DNA of 64,000 bases, from assembly GCF_000002235.5 (NCBI RefSeq), contig NW_022145606.1:16372254-16436253 (forward strand), read 5' to 3'. Made by a program: the position numbers and the translations under genes. Origin of the DNA: Strongylocentrotus purpuratus. Lineage: Eukaryota; Echinodermata; Echinoidea; Camarodonta; Strongylocentrotidae. Of this stretch, positions 1-10,958 are shown piece by piece (position 1 is the stretch's first letter; every line of letters starts with the position of its first letter). The notes beneath the pieces are model-generated. The model did no database searches, was not told the DNA's origin, and was given only the letters and a program-made list of their open reading frames with translations.

Positions 1-330
1 TATTAAAGCTTATCAAAGCGTCACAAAGCTTATCAAAGTTTTGTTCAAAGCGTAGGAAAGCTTAACAGAGTTTAAATTTTTGGCGCTCTTGCCGAATGTC
101 CCGAATTGCTCAAAGCTTTCTCACGCTCTATTACGGTCTTTACGCTTTAATTAAGCTTTGTTATACGCTTTGCCGCCGCTTTGCTCGCCGATTTAATGCG
201 CCATCAATTCGGCGTCGGTGTGAACTTAGCATAACATATCTCAGGAGATCGTGAGATTTTTTGAAAAAATTACGCCGAATTGATCGCCGATTTAAAGCGC
301 GACATTCGGCGTCGGTGTGAACTGGGCATA
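1..330. repeat. end of a repeat-rich DNA element, cut by the window edge
   Basis: Short iterations of AAAGCG and AAAGCTT, then two copies of a block ending GGCGTCGGTGTGAAC followed by GCATAAC (near 217-234 and 310-327). The same type of outer end (GGTGTGAA then CATAAC) closes the TACGCAA-type element at 37.86 kb. Probably the right end of a related family. Confidence 0.4.
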
Positions 331-515
331 ACTTACATCACAATATACCTATACACCAGAAACGTAGTACTCAGATAATGGTAGACTCACATGGGCTCCT
401 TGGTTTTACACTCATGAATAATTTACAATTGCAAATTGTTAACTTGTAGTAGTATAATTCTATATAGTGTTTATTTCAATATTGTAAATACTTATGTAGA
501 AACATTGTAAAACTA

Positions 516-1070
516 TTAGAGGTACTACGTCCCATTTGCAGCCAACATCATATTCTGTAGAACTTTGCAAGAATGATGAATATGTCACGCATGTCCTATC
601 TGTAAAATTCAAACGTTGGCATTGTCCTAGTATTCAAATTATACAAGGAAACCCGTTTACCTTCCATACTTCACGGTCAGACAATATTGAGTGACTGAAT
701 TACCTTCAATTTTCGTTGGTAATATTAAACATACATGAAATAAGCTGTAAAGGGTACATGGTTATTTTTCTACATCAATAACCCACTTAATGTAATAGCC
801 AAAAATAAACTGTTTGAACCTTTGCGCAGCACAAAAATTACACCATTCGCTAAAAAGATTTTCAAATCAGATATTTAACTATTTTGCAAATTTAACTAGA
901 TTGCAAATCCTAAATTCGATTCGACTTCTAACGGTCGTTTTTTCCGACAAAAATATATTTTGAAGTCTTTTCGTTTTGAGGGAAGCTCTAAATTAATATT
1001 TTCTTTCAAGTGACGGTGGAATTTAACCTTTTCATTTTGGGGCCTGCAAATAAGGAAATAGTACCTCTTA
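516..1070 (-). mobile_element. MITE with GGTACTATGTCCC ends (copy 1)
   Basis: Terminal inverted repeats GGTACTACGTCCCATTTGCA and its near-complement at 1044-1066. It is an inverted copy of 32851-33395, with which it shares most of its length. Flanks are TTAG-like here and TTAA in the other copy, so a TTAA-targeting family (piggyBac or Kolobok type) is likely. No coding capacity. Confidence 0.65.
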
Positions 1071-2207
1071 GCCCCCGGGCTGCAATGAATGTTTTTTTAA
1101 TAAACAAATCATTTTTATCACAATTCTACGTTTTAAAATAACTTTAAAATAATGCAGCTAACCTCTACCCCCTTTTTTTTGCAGCGAAACTGCGGATTAA
1201 TGGACAAAAATATATGAATAGGTTTATATTTGTCACCCTGTTAAAAAGAAATAACAGATCTACATTAAGCAGGTTATTTACAGCTATAGCTTACCTAAAA
1301 CAATATAAAATTGATATGTGGCAAATTATAAAAGATATTATTGACTGAGATTCCCATTAGATTCCGATTCATGATTTAAAAAATTCAATTATTCCCTTCT
1401 TATGATAAAAAATGGAATACATATTTACAAAATGTGGGGAGGAAAAAGGTGAAATTCCCCGAAAGCGCAAGACTTGTGATTGGATCGCAAACACGCATAA
1501 TTAAACAAAACTTAATAACTATAATGTACACAAATATATCTAAAGAAGAAAAATAAAAGAAGGAAACAATCTAACAACCGATTCTGAAAAAAAAAAAAAA
1601 TTCCATACGTGCTACGAGTTGTATTGTACACAAATTAGCTATTACAAATGATATCAGCAAAGTAAATATGGGGTAAAAGGCAACTTTTGACAGATAACAA
1701 TGATTATAATCAACGATTGATAACATTTAAAATGCTACCATAATAAGACTACTCGATTGAGCTTACAAAAAATTGACTTTACAAAATACAGAATTTACAT
1801 AGGCACATGAACCACCACAATGAACAACGGCTACACTTTACAACAAACAAACGCACATGTTAACATATGAATTTTCTCCCCAAATCTCCAAATTACTATG
1901 AGAACACATATTAAAAAAATATATCTCTCTCATATCTGTGCATAACTTTCATGTACAAAGTTTTGTCATTTCTTAAATGCACACCAAACTGTACAACATT
2001 TTGATAATAATCCCATACTATTCATTAAAAATCAACACAAATAAACTTTATTTGAAATGGTGTCCCGCATACCAGCTAATATGTTATCGAATACCACTGC
2101 AAGAATACAGTACCACGCAGTACAACATTGGCTTGATCAAGCATTATGTTACCTCTATAGATAGCTACGTTCTCAAAACTCTGGCTTACTTGTTATTTCT
2201 AGGGTTA

Positions 2208-2332
2208 ACACAAAGTGGGGGAGCGGGTCTTCGCCCAAGCTGGGCCGTCGTTATGGAACACTCTCCCTCAATGGATTAAAAATAGCAGTTCTGCTGAGGT
2301 GTTTAAAATAATCTTAAGAAACATCTGTTTAA
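2208..2332 (+). mobile_element. 3' end of a LINE reverse transcriptase (fragment)
   Basis: In one frame this reads KVGERVFAQAGPSLWNTLPQ and then WIKNSSSAEVFKIILR to a TAA stop. The 'GER.F...GP.LWN.LP..I' ending with a late F-K-x-x-L is typical of the C-terminus of non-LTR retrotransposons of the CR1/Jockey kind. A stop lies just upstream in the same frame, so only a 5'-truncated, decayed tail remains. Confidence 0.6.
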
Positions 2333-2439
2333 TTATCCTATAATTGATTACCAATACATTTCATGTCCGTCGCTTTCCTACTATACTGTTGTTTGTGTAT
2401 CATGTATATCATTTCTTGCACAAGCTGCGCCTTGAGCAT

Positions 2440-2644
2440 TTAAAGGCACACTGTCCTACTTGTAGCTACTTGCTCCCTCTATACAGGAAACTTCCCAAAT
2501 CGGTGCCTGTTGGTCCCCCATGATCCTCTTTTTCTTATGTTAAATGAGAGCTGAGTTAATGAGATAGCCACCTGTCACAGTGACCTCGATGGCTCACTGG
2601 GTGGTCTAATCCCTTCTTGCTGAAGTAGTAAAGCCTCCCTTTAA
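2440..2644 (+). mobile_element. TTAA-flanked MITE (copy 1 of 3)
   Basis: 205 bp from TTAAAGGCACACTGTCC to CCTCCCTTTAA. Other copies lie at 27729-27930 and, inverted, at 54796-54989. TTAA at both ends suggests a piggyBac- or Kolobok-mobilised element. Non-coding. Confidence 0.7.
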
Positions 2645-5345
2645 GTGTCAAGTTGATTTGGTGCCTTACAAATCATATGTATTATCATTATTATTATTAC
2701 ACATATTTGTATGCTTGTATGCCTTGTTTTTTCGATCATGCTTTATAAGCCCTTTCTCATTATCACTGCAATACTCATTTGATTAAAAAATGATTTATGT
2801 CTAATGATATTGATGTAACAGTAACACTACGTTTTTAGTAGAGTCAGTTAATTTGATATCACGGCAGGCCAAAATCACATTCTTATATCATTTTGTCAGT
2901 GATTTGAATCACTTTCGTATATATACATATATTTAAAACAGTCCAGTCAAACCTGCTTTAGAAACCACCTGTCTACAAAGACCACTTTTTCCCCTAGGAA
3001 ATGGTTTCTCACTGAAACATGTACTAAATAAACCTGTTTTAAAGACTACTTTATGTATACTTTGAGTAGGCTATCGCTATAGACAGGTTTGACTGTATAT
3101 ATGCAAGATATAAACATGTACCACTAACACAACTTACAAGAACGAAGATGGATTCTTAGTTACTTTATTAAATGTTTCGTTACACGTTAAAGCTTAATTC
3201 ATCTCAATTACGGGGAATTTCTTTTAAAGGGCACATGAAGTGTATTAGCAGTAGCGTACCTGCCCCTAATCGAATTGAGGGCTGTAATGAATGTTTTTGA
3301 ATAAACAAATCATTTTTATCACAATTCTACGTTGTTTAACAATTTTTATATAAATCAGCTACCCTCTAACAATTTTTGTTTGCAGCGAAACTGCGGGTTA
3401 ATAGACAATATTATATGAATACGTTTATGTGTGTCATTCTACTAAAGAAAAACAAATCTACATTAGGCAGGTTATTTACAGACCTAAAACAATGTAGAAA
3501 TGATATCTGACGAGCTATAACATGTATTATTGACCGAAACTGGTGTTCTCTAAATGGAAATAAATCCACATTAGATTCCGATTCATTATAACAAATACAA
3601 TTATTTCCTTCTTATGATAAAAAATGGAAAACATATTTATAATTCTGAGGAGGAAGAAGGCAAAATTCCCCGACGGCGCGTGGCTTGTGATTTGGTCGCC
3701 ATTTTATGCAAACACGCATAATTATAAAAAACTTAATAACTATGATCTACACAAATATCACTGAAAAGGAAAAAGAAGAAAAAACGAGTTGTATTGTACA
3801 ACAATTATTTATTTACAATTATATCAGGAAAGTAAATATTGGGTTAAAGGGATAGTTGAGTTTTGTTTTCAAACCGCAAATGCCTTCAAAGTGCACGGCT
3901 CTTATTCTTATCTATGATATTTCTAGTGCCCATTTAGGACCTAAAATTGCTATGAAGGTAATTGTAGACCCCAAAATGTGTGAAATTTAGCCAATACGAT
4001 CATACCAATTTAGCTCCACTTTCAAAAAAAAATACCGTGACCGTTAATTGATTAATTAATTTACTAATAGTAACAATTCATGTGCCAGCTGTTTGTGCGT
4101 AATATAACCAAAATGAAATGGCCGACAAAAAGCCAACATGGGCATTGGCTGAAATACAACGTAAAAGGCGCTATTTACTTTTTCAACGGCTGGTTTTAAT
4201 TATGAAATATTTGTGGTGGAACACAAATATTAGAAATTGATATATTTATGGATATTTCACCCGTCTCTGAACCGATTTTGATCGAGGAAATATGATTTTG
4301 TCATTTAAATCGTATTTTCTTTCAAATTTGACACTCAGTTTTTCATTTCATCTCACACAAAAATATTTTGTGTAGCGCCCTATGCAACATAACTCAATAA
4401 TCTCTTTAAGGGTAATTTTTGACGGATGATGATAACAGATAATGATATCAATGATTATAATTAACGATTGATAGCATTTAAAATGTTGCCATGGAAAGAC
4501 TATTCCATTGAGCTTACCAAAAATTAACTTTACAAAATACAGAATTTACATAGGCACATTGACATATCGGGGACACAAAACCTCCACAATGAACAACGGC
4601 TACACTTTACAAAAAAGAGACGCACATGTAAACATTCAAATTTCTCCCCAAATCTCCCCAAATATATCTCTCTCATATCTTCGCATAACTTTCATACAAA
4701 AAGTTTTGCCATTCCTAATATGCACACCGAATCAGTACAACCTATTCATTAAAATCCCATGCTATTCATTCACAATCAACAAAAATAATCTATATTTAAA
4801 ATGGTGTCCCGCATACCACCTAATATGATATAGAATACCACTAAATATTGTTATTCCTATATGACTTGTATTTTGCTTTACAAGCCCTTTTTCATTATCA
4901 CTGCAAAATTTGATTACAAAGTGTTATATGTCTAATGATATTGAAAGAACTTTTGTTACAGTAACACTACGTTGCTAGTAGGGTCACTTGATTTTATATC
5001 ACGTCAGATCAAAATCACAATCATGTAACATTTTGTCAGTAATTTGATTCACTTTCCTATATATAAAACATAATACAGTCAAACCTGTTTAAGTGACCAC
5101 CTGTCTACAAAGACCGCATTTTTGGTTTCCCTTGAAAATTATAGACAGGTTTGACTGCAAGATATAAACATGTAACACTAGCACAACTTACATGACTTTA
5201 ATTACACTTAATAAAAGAGCGAAGAAGGATTCTTAGTTACTTCAGTACATGTTTCGTTACACTTTAAAGCTAAATTCACCTCAATAACGCGGATTTCTTT
5301 TAAAGGGCACATGAAGTGTATCATCAGTAGAGTACCTGCCCTTAA

Positions 5346-6295
5346 TCCAATAGAGGAGGAGGTAGAGGGTAAGGCAGCATAAAAAGGAATTCATATGACC
5401 CCTTTTCACACTCGATGCCCTTTTAGTTTCGTATTTCATCTACTTATTGAAGGTAAATACTACCTAAAAAGCTTAATAATGTCATAGAAAACCGAAACAT
5501 TAGACAAAGTACTCTAGTGAAACCGGACGAAAAAAAATATCAAAACAAATCAAAGGTATAGATTTTTAAAAGTTATAATCACTTTACGTATGGAAAATTG
5601 GGAATTTCAAATTTGTTGAAAAGATAATGTGGATCAATGTGATGTAGTGCGGGACAACTTTCCCGTTATTTCCAACATATAAACTTACACAAATTGATTT
5701 TTTTTTTTTAATGGTATGACTCGGGAGGTTTTTTTTCCTTTCACAAGGACCTACAATAATATGCTTTCCATAATATATTTCAGTAGTGGCCCGAGGGAGG
5801 AGGCACTTTGGGGGAAAACAGAAATTAATGATATTTTTGCACAAGACAAATGGGAGAGAAATTGTTTATGAAAACAGCACGATATACTGACAAAATTTCC
5901 ATAGCTTTAGTGATGTCATGATTCAAACATTCAAACCTCTTTTATTTTTGTCCGTTTTATTTTATCATTCCGTTTCTGTTAATTTTCTGCTTTCATACAA
6001 AAAAAGTACTACAAAGGTTGGATTATCCTGAAAGTCTGCAGCTCTTTGACTTGGGGGTCACTCGTTTTTCCTAAATTTCATAATTCCGTTGGTTCATAAA
6101 TTCAAGTTACAAATTTCCCATACCCAATTATAGCAGGTAATTTATTATACTGAACATGAAATAGCGTTCATAATTCAGAAGATTCGTTATTTGGAAAATT
6201 TATGAGGTTCTATTTTTAATTTTTGAAACGATATGCGTTTGAGATTATAGACGCCTTTCATTTTCGGAGTTATGAACCCTAATTTCATTTTCAAT
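5346..6295. other. AT-rich stretch, nothing recognised
   Basis: Both strands were read. Only short ORFs without domain resemblance are present, the longest being 86 codons on the minus strand at 5584-5844. Confidence 0.5.
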
Positions 6296-6300
6296 CACAG

Positions 6301-6770
6301 ACTCTATGTTGAACTAGATGGCCATATCATTGAAGATGTCAACATTTACATCTACCTTGGACAACATATTATCACCGATGGTGCCAGATGCAACGTAGAC
6401 ATCTAACGAAGTATTGAAATAGCAAGGAATAATTTCCTGGCGATTAAAGACTTATTTAGAGCAGAAATAATGAAATTTAAACTGTAAATGAGACATTAGT
6501 GGACATTAACAAAGAATAAGGAAAATTGGGTGTACTGGAGAATGATGAGAATGTCATGGAAAGATATGAAAATTGATAGAGAATTAAGGAAAAAAAGATT
6601 GTTGAAACAAAATATCCTTATAGGAATGGTTTAAGCAAAGAGCAACACCAAGAACTAACTGGGAGGGGAAGATTAAGTCATGGAGTGGAATGACATTGTA
6701 AAAAAGTGTACCGGGGTGGCAGAAAACAGAATTGTGTAGAAAATTGCAGGCTGAGAAAAATTCTTTGAAA
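6301..6770 (+). mobile_element. decayed LINE reverse-transcriptase C-terminal region
   Basis: One frame reads LYVELDGHIIEDVNIYIYLG, then ITDGARCNVDI, stop, RSIEIARNNFLAIKDLF. Further on comes WRMMRMSWKDMKIDRELRKK. This matches the 'F.YLG..I..DG....I..RI..A...F' and 'W.RRMLRISW' segments downstream of the catalytic core in RTE/BovB-like endonuclease-reverse transcriptases. At least three stops and a frame change show that it is dead. No target-site duplication was seen. Confidence 0.65.
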
Positions 6771-7149
6771 GATAGATTTTAATTAATGAATTACAAACCC
6801 TATTTCATTTTGGGATTTGTGAACCTTTTTTTCGTTTTCGGAAATAGGAACCTTGGGAAAGAAGACATGTAACCAGTGGCTCTTCCCAATCGACTCCACT
6901 GAGCATTATTCTACGTGTACATTCCACAGGGTTGGCAGGGTCTAAAGATACATTTGTCCGCTGTAGTAATAAGTATCTCGAAGCGGTATTCCATTCCCTC
7001 GGTGATTACCATTCGGCAGAGGCTCGTGGCTCTGTAGTAAAAAAAAAAAAAAATAATATATCAATTACATGTTAATCGATTTATTCTCTCTTATCGAGTA
7101 CATATATTTGCAACATTTTTCTTTAGCTAGCAATTAACCCGAATGATTT

Positions 7150-7465
7150 GCTTAAGAAACCTACCAACCAGGGGGGGGGGGTGTGGGGAGGATCCAGCCA
7201 ACGGCAAGGAAGTGGGCCAAATAGGAGGCACAATTCGTGAGAAAATGTTTAGCGACCAGTCAGCGAGGGGAGGGGTAAGGAAAACTTACTTTTCTTTCCA
7301 AATTCGTGAGAAAATATTTAGCGCCAAATCAACACCCAACCCCACCTTCTTTCCCTCGCCCCATGGGGAGAGGGCCCGTCTTTTTTGTAATACAAAAAAG
7401 GTTAAATGTACCTGTTTGGGGTGCCAGGGGCCCGCCCCCTCCCCCTAGATCCGCCACCGCTACCA
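7150..7465. mobile_element. hAT-like MITE, one clear end
   Basis: It ends CCCCTAGATCCGCCACCGC, the complement of a 'GGTGGCGGATCTAGGGG' terminus common in hAT MITEs, and starts with a G-run near 7171. No matching left terminus or target duplication was found. Confidence 0.4.
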
Positions 7466-7688
7466 ACAACAGCAACATATCAAATAAATTAATTCTTTTT
7501 TCCATTTTTAAACAATGTGTATATTTGGGCAAACAATGTGTAGAGTCCCTGTTAAAAAATAAAAACAAATTAATAATATTCGTAGAATCATAGTGTTTTA
7601 AACAAATTTGTATTTACAGTATCTCAATAGTCAAAACATACAGCATTGGCACACCAATCACGTGAACAACAACACAACAGCAAGAACA

Positions 7689-7930
7689 ACGGCACACACA
7701 CACACACATACACATACATTGATGAAAATAAGAAATAGGGTAGATGATAAGGCAAGAAAGTAGATCAGAAAGAGAGAACTGAGAAAGATAGATAGAGGGA
7801 GAGAGAGAGAGAGAGACGTGTGTTGGGTGGAAAACAAGATATATTAGAAGAAAATACAGCATGTTTAGAGAAAAAGGAATTAGAATGATGAAGAGAGAAT
7901 GAAATAAAAACAGAGACAGATAAAGAGAAA
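7689..7930. repeat. CA and GA microsatellites
   Basis: A (CA)n run at about 7692-7708 and a (GA)n run near 7797-7816, inside purine-rich low-complexity DNA that continues to about 7950. Confidence 0.8.
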
Positions 7931-8422
7931 AGTAGATAAAAGAGAAGAACTATTAAAGATGAAGTTGAGTTCTGGTCATGCGATTGCATTGTGAAAGAAA
8001 CGGTGTGGAATCGACCAGAAAAGGTTGATCATCTAGCATATAAGAATTTGTGTGTATTGCAAGGTTCTGGAATCATCAAAATGATAAGAAATTTGGCCAA
8101 GTCTCGGTAAAGTTCCAAGCACTGTACACAGAAAGATGTATATGGGACTACACGAACAGGTGGCGTAAAAAACCTACCCCCCCCCCCCCCCCCGAGTTTT
8201 ACGATGAACATGACATATTTAGAATATGAAGGCATTTGAAGAGCCATGCTTTTCAGGGAACATGTCTTATCTGATGTTCTTCCAAACTTGCATAATAAGA
8301 ATGATAAAGTTCACAAATTATTTTTCACCTCTTCCCAGAACTCAACCTTCTCTTTAATGTTGGGAAGAAAAGTACATTTCGTCAATATATAGAGTAATAG
8401 TCCTGTAGAAGTTTTTCAGACC

Positions 8423-9550
8423 CGGAAAAGTTGTTAAGTACAAGGTTTTTTTGTTGATTTGTGTTCTAGATGGGTATTGAAGTAAATTCAGCTTGGTTGC
8501 CAGCTTAGCTACATTGAGCAACTTTTTTAATAGCCATATTAGCATAATCATCTAATTAGCATATGTGCAATATATAATAATATTGCTAATCTCAATCCAG
8601 GAAGCCTGAAAACATTTCAAGAGTTCTCTATGACAAGGAATTCATTTATGACACAATACAATTGTCTTAAATATCATAATTAGCATAATATGTACAATAT
8701 ATGGACTCCATTGTCATTGTTTATCTATAAAGCCTAAAAATGCTGCAATGCAACATTGTAAATCACTTTTGAAAGATTAATCATTAATTCATGTGAAGAT
8801 ATTCCTTGTATAGTATAATTAGCCTAATTAGCATAATAATCTAATTAGCATATATTATTTGCAATATGTAAAAATGTTACTAATCTCAATCCAGGAAAGC
8901 CTGAAAACATGGATAATACGACTTTTCAAGGGTTTTCTATGACGAGGAATTATGACACCAGTTTTTTATTCCAAGTAACGCAATTGTCTTAAATAGCACA
9001 ATGAGCATATTGAGCTAATTAGCATGTGTACAATATATGGACTTCATTGTCATTGTTTATCTATAAAGCCTAAAAAATGGTGCAATGCAACATTGTAAAT
9101 CACTTTTGAAAGATTAATCATTAATTCATGAGAATAAATTCCATGTATATGTAGTACAATTAGCTTAATTTGCATAACAAGCTAATTAGCATATATGTTA
9201 CATTGTACCATTTTTAGGCTTTATAGATAAACAATGACAATGGAGTCCATATATTGCACATATTATGCTAATTATGCATTACTCAAAAATAAAACTTTGT
9301 TTCATAAATGAATTCCTTGTCATATAAAACCCTTGAAAAGTTGTATTATCCATGTGTTCAGGCTTCCTGAATTGAGATTAGCAACATTATTACATATTGC
9401 ACACATGCTAATTAGATGATTATGCTAATATGGTTATTAAAAAAATTAGCTCAAGGTTGCCAAGCTGGCAATCAAGCTGAATTTACTTCAATAACCATCT
9501 AGAACACAAATCAACAAAAAAACATTGTACTTATCAACTTTTCCAGGTCA
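8423..9550. mobile_element. 1.1 kb foldback element
   Basis: Arms of about 320-340 bp (8423-8740 and 9208-9550) are inverted copies. The left arm has AAGTTGTTAAGTACAAGG and the right arm ends CTTATCAACTTTTCC. The centre also repeats part of the arm directly near 9000-9130 and is rich in CTAATTAGCATA motifs. Non-coding. Confidence 0.75.
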
Positions 9551-9890
9551 TGTACATGGTATATGGTACCGTCTACTGGACTATAATGGAGATTACTTTA
9601 AACAGTTCTGAAAGGATATATTTCTTTTTTTTTGTATCGAGATTAAATAATTTCATGAAAAAAGGTTAGCAATAACTCTTAGTTTGTTCATTTTGTTCCT
9701 GTTCCTACTCTATGGGTGACAGCGTACTTCTTTTTCTTCAGTGTGCACAATGTATATTTTGCTTTTAAAGGCAGTGTATTCTACTGACATTATATCTGAT
9801 CAAGGAGGATATTGTTCTGATGTATGTGTAATACTGCCATTTGCTGCTCACAATATCCCAATATGTCGACAGTCATGGCCCAAATTACAG

Positions 9891-10018
9891 TAGGGACTTT
9901 TAGATTTGCACGTCGACATAGTGGACTGCTACATTTGGCGTCCTTTTAAGGCAGTGCCTTAAAAGGAAGTCACACGTAGCAGTCCACTATGTCGACGTGC
10001 AAATCTAAAAGTCCCTAT
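9891..10018. repeat. 128 bp near-perfect palindrome
   Basis: Left arm TAGGGACTTTTAGATTTGCA and onward is exactly complementary to the right arm ending at 10017. The middle CCTTTTAAGGCAGTGCCTTAAAAGG-type centre is itself palindromic. Probably a small foldback MITE; it lies 0.2 kb past the tail exon. Confidence 0.8.
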
Positions 10019-10229
10019 TAGCAACTGCCTGACGCGCATGTGTTTATGTTTGGGTACAGGAACCGAAAATCGCCCCTTTGTACGACTTCGCCTAAAGATG
10101 GCGCAATTGGAAATACATGTATATTACAGCCCTGGTAGCGATGTTGGTAAAATACCACGCTTTTAACATTAACTAAATTTGAATCATGGTCTTATGTGTA
10201 CAAAGTAATGAACAACCGCATACACTTAC

Positions 10230-10390
10230 CGGCGCACGTCCAGTGAAGGAGGGTCCGGCATTGAAATTTCGGCTGACGCTCCTCTGCTGTCGACTTTTGT
10301 ACTGAGTGAATAAAGCCATGTCCCTGTCCATCCTATCAATGCAACGGGAAAGTTCCACACTACTGTCCTCATGATGGAAGATTGGGCCTT
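10230..10390 (-). CDS. exon: cytoplasmic tail
   Basis: 161 nt; acceptor TTTTTTTTACCAG and donor GTAAGT are both strong. G from the TM exon plus AA gives Glu, then 53 codons: GPIFHHEDSSVELSRCIDRM, a DMALFTQYKSRQQRSVSR middle and FNAGPSFTGRAP. It is hydrophilic and Ser/Arg-rich with two Tyr-free acidic-basic stretches and no signalling motif that I recognise (no NPxY or ITAM). It leaves in phase 0, so at least one more exon lies below 10230; none could be identified in 1-10229. Confidence 0.7.
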
Positions 10391-10923
10391 CTGGTAAAAA
10401 AAAACAATAACAACAACTCCCTATTATATATGCAGAGAAATCTCAGTTACAAAGAAACCAGTTATGCCCTAAGAAATGCATATAACTTATGCCTAGGTCA
10501 CATTTGACACGGTGTGGTTTAAAATATCTACCGCCAATAACAATCAAAGTGCCAACCCAGCATTCCCATAGTCACATACGGTAGTGGTCACATATGATAG
10601 GGTAGCCGCACGGTGTATTTTGAATTTGTGGAGACAGAAAACCTGGGGCTGCAGTACGGTCTTTGAAGTGATGACGCACGGCCGCCTTAGGGCGCCCCTG
10701 CGGCGGCCGAAGGTTTTCGACAAATGCCCAGGCGACCGGAAAGGGACCATACGGCGACAGTGCGGCTGGACTGACGCTACCGCTATGTACCTGCTCCACG
10801 CACGGCGCAGACAGCCACGGGGGCAGTTTAACCCCCCCCCCCTTTGGTAATGTTATGTGTATAAACCCCCCTAAAACCCCTAACCCCCCCCCCCCTTTGT
10901 TTGTTTTAATAATAACCCCCCCC

Positions 10924-10958
<35 letters not shown>

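Larger units (their letters stand above)
1077..5345. repeat. 2.1 kb tandem duplication
   Basis: The stretch from 1077 to about 3280 recurs from 3289 to about 5345 in the same direction: both begin with a GCTGCAATGAATG block and end with AAAGGGCACATGAAGTGTAT and a CTGCCC tail. The first copy has extra sequence around 2110-2710, including a LINE fragment and a MITE. AT-rich, with only short chance ORFs. Confidence 0.7.
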
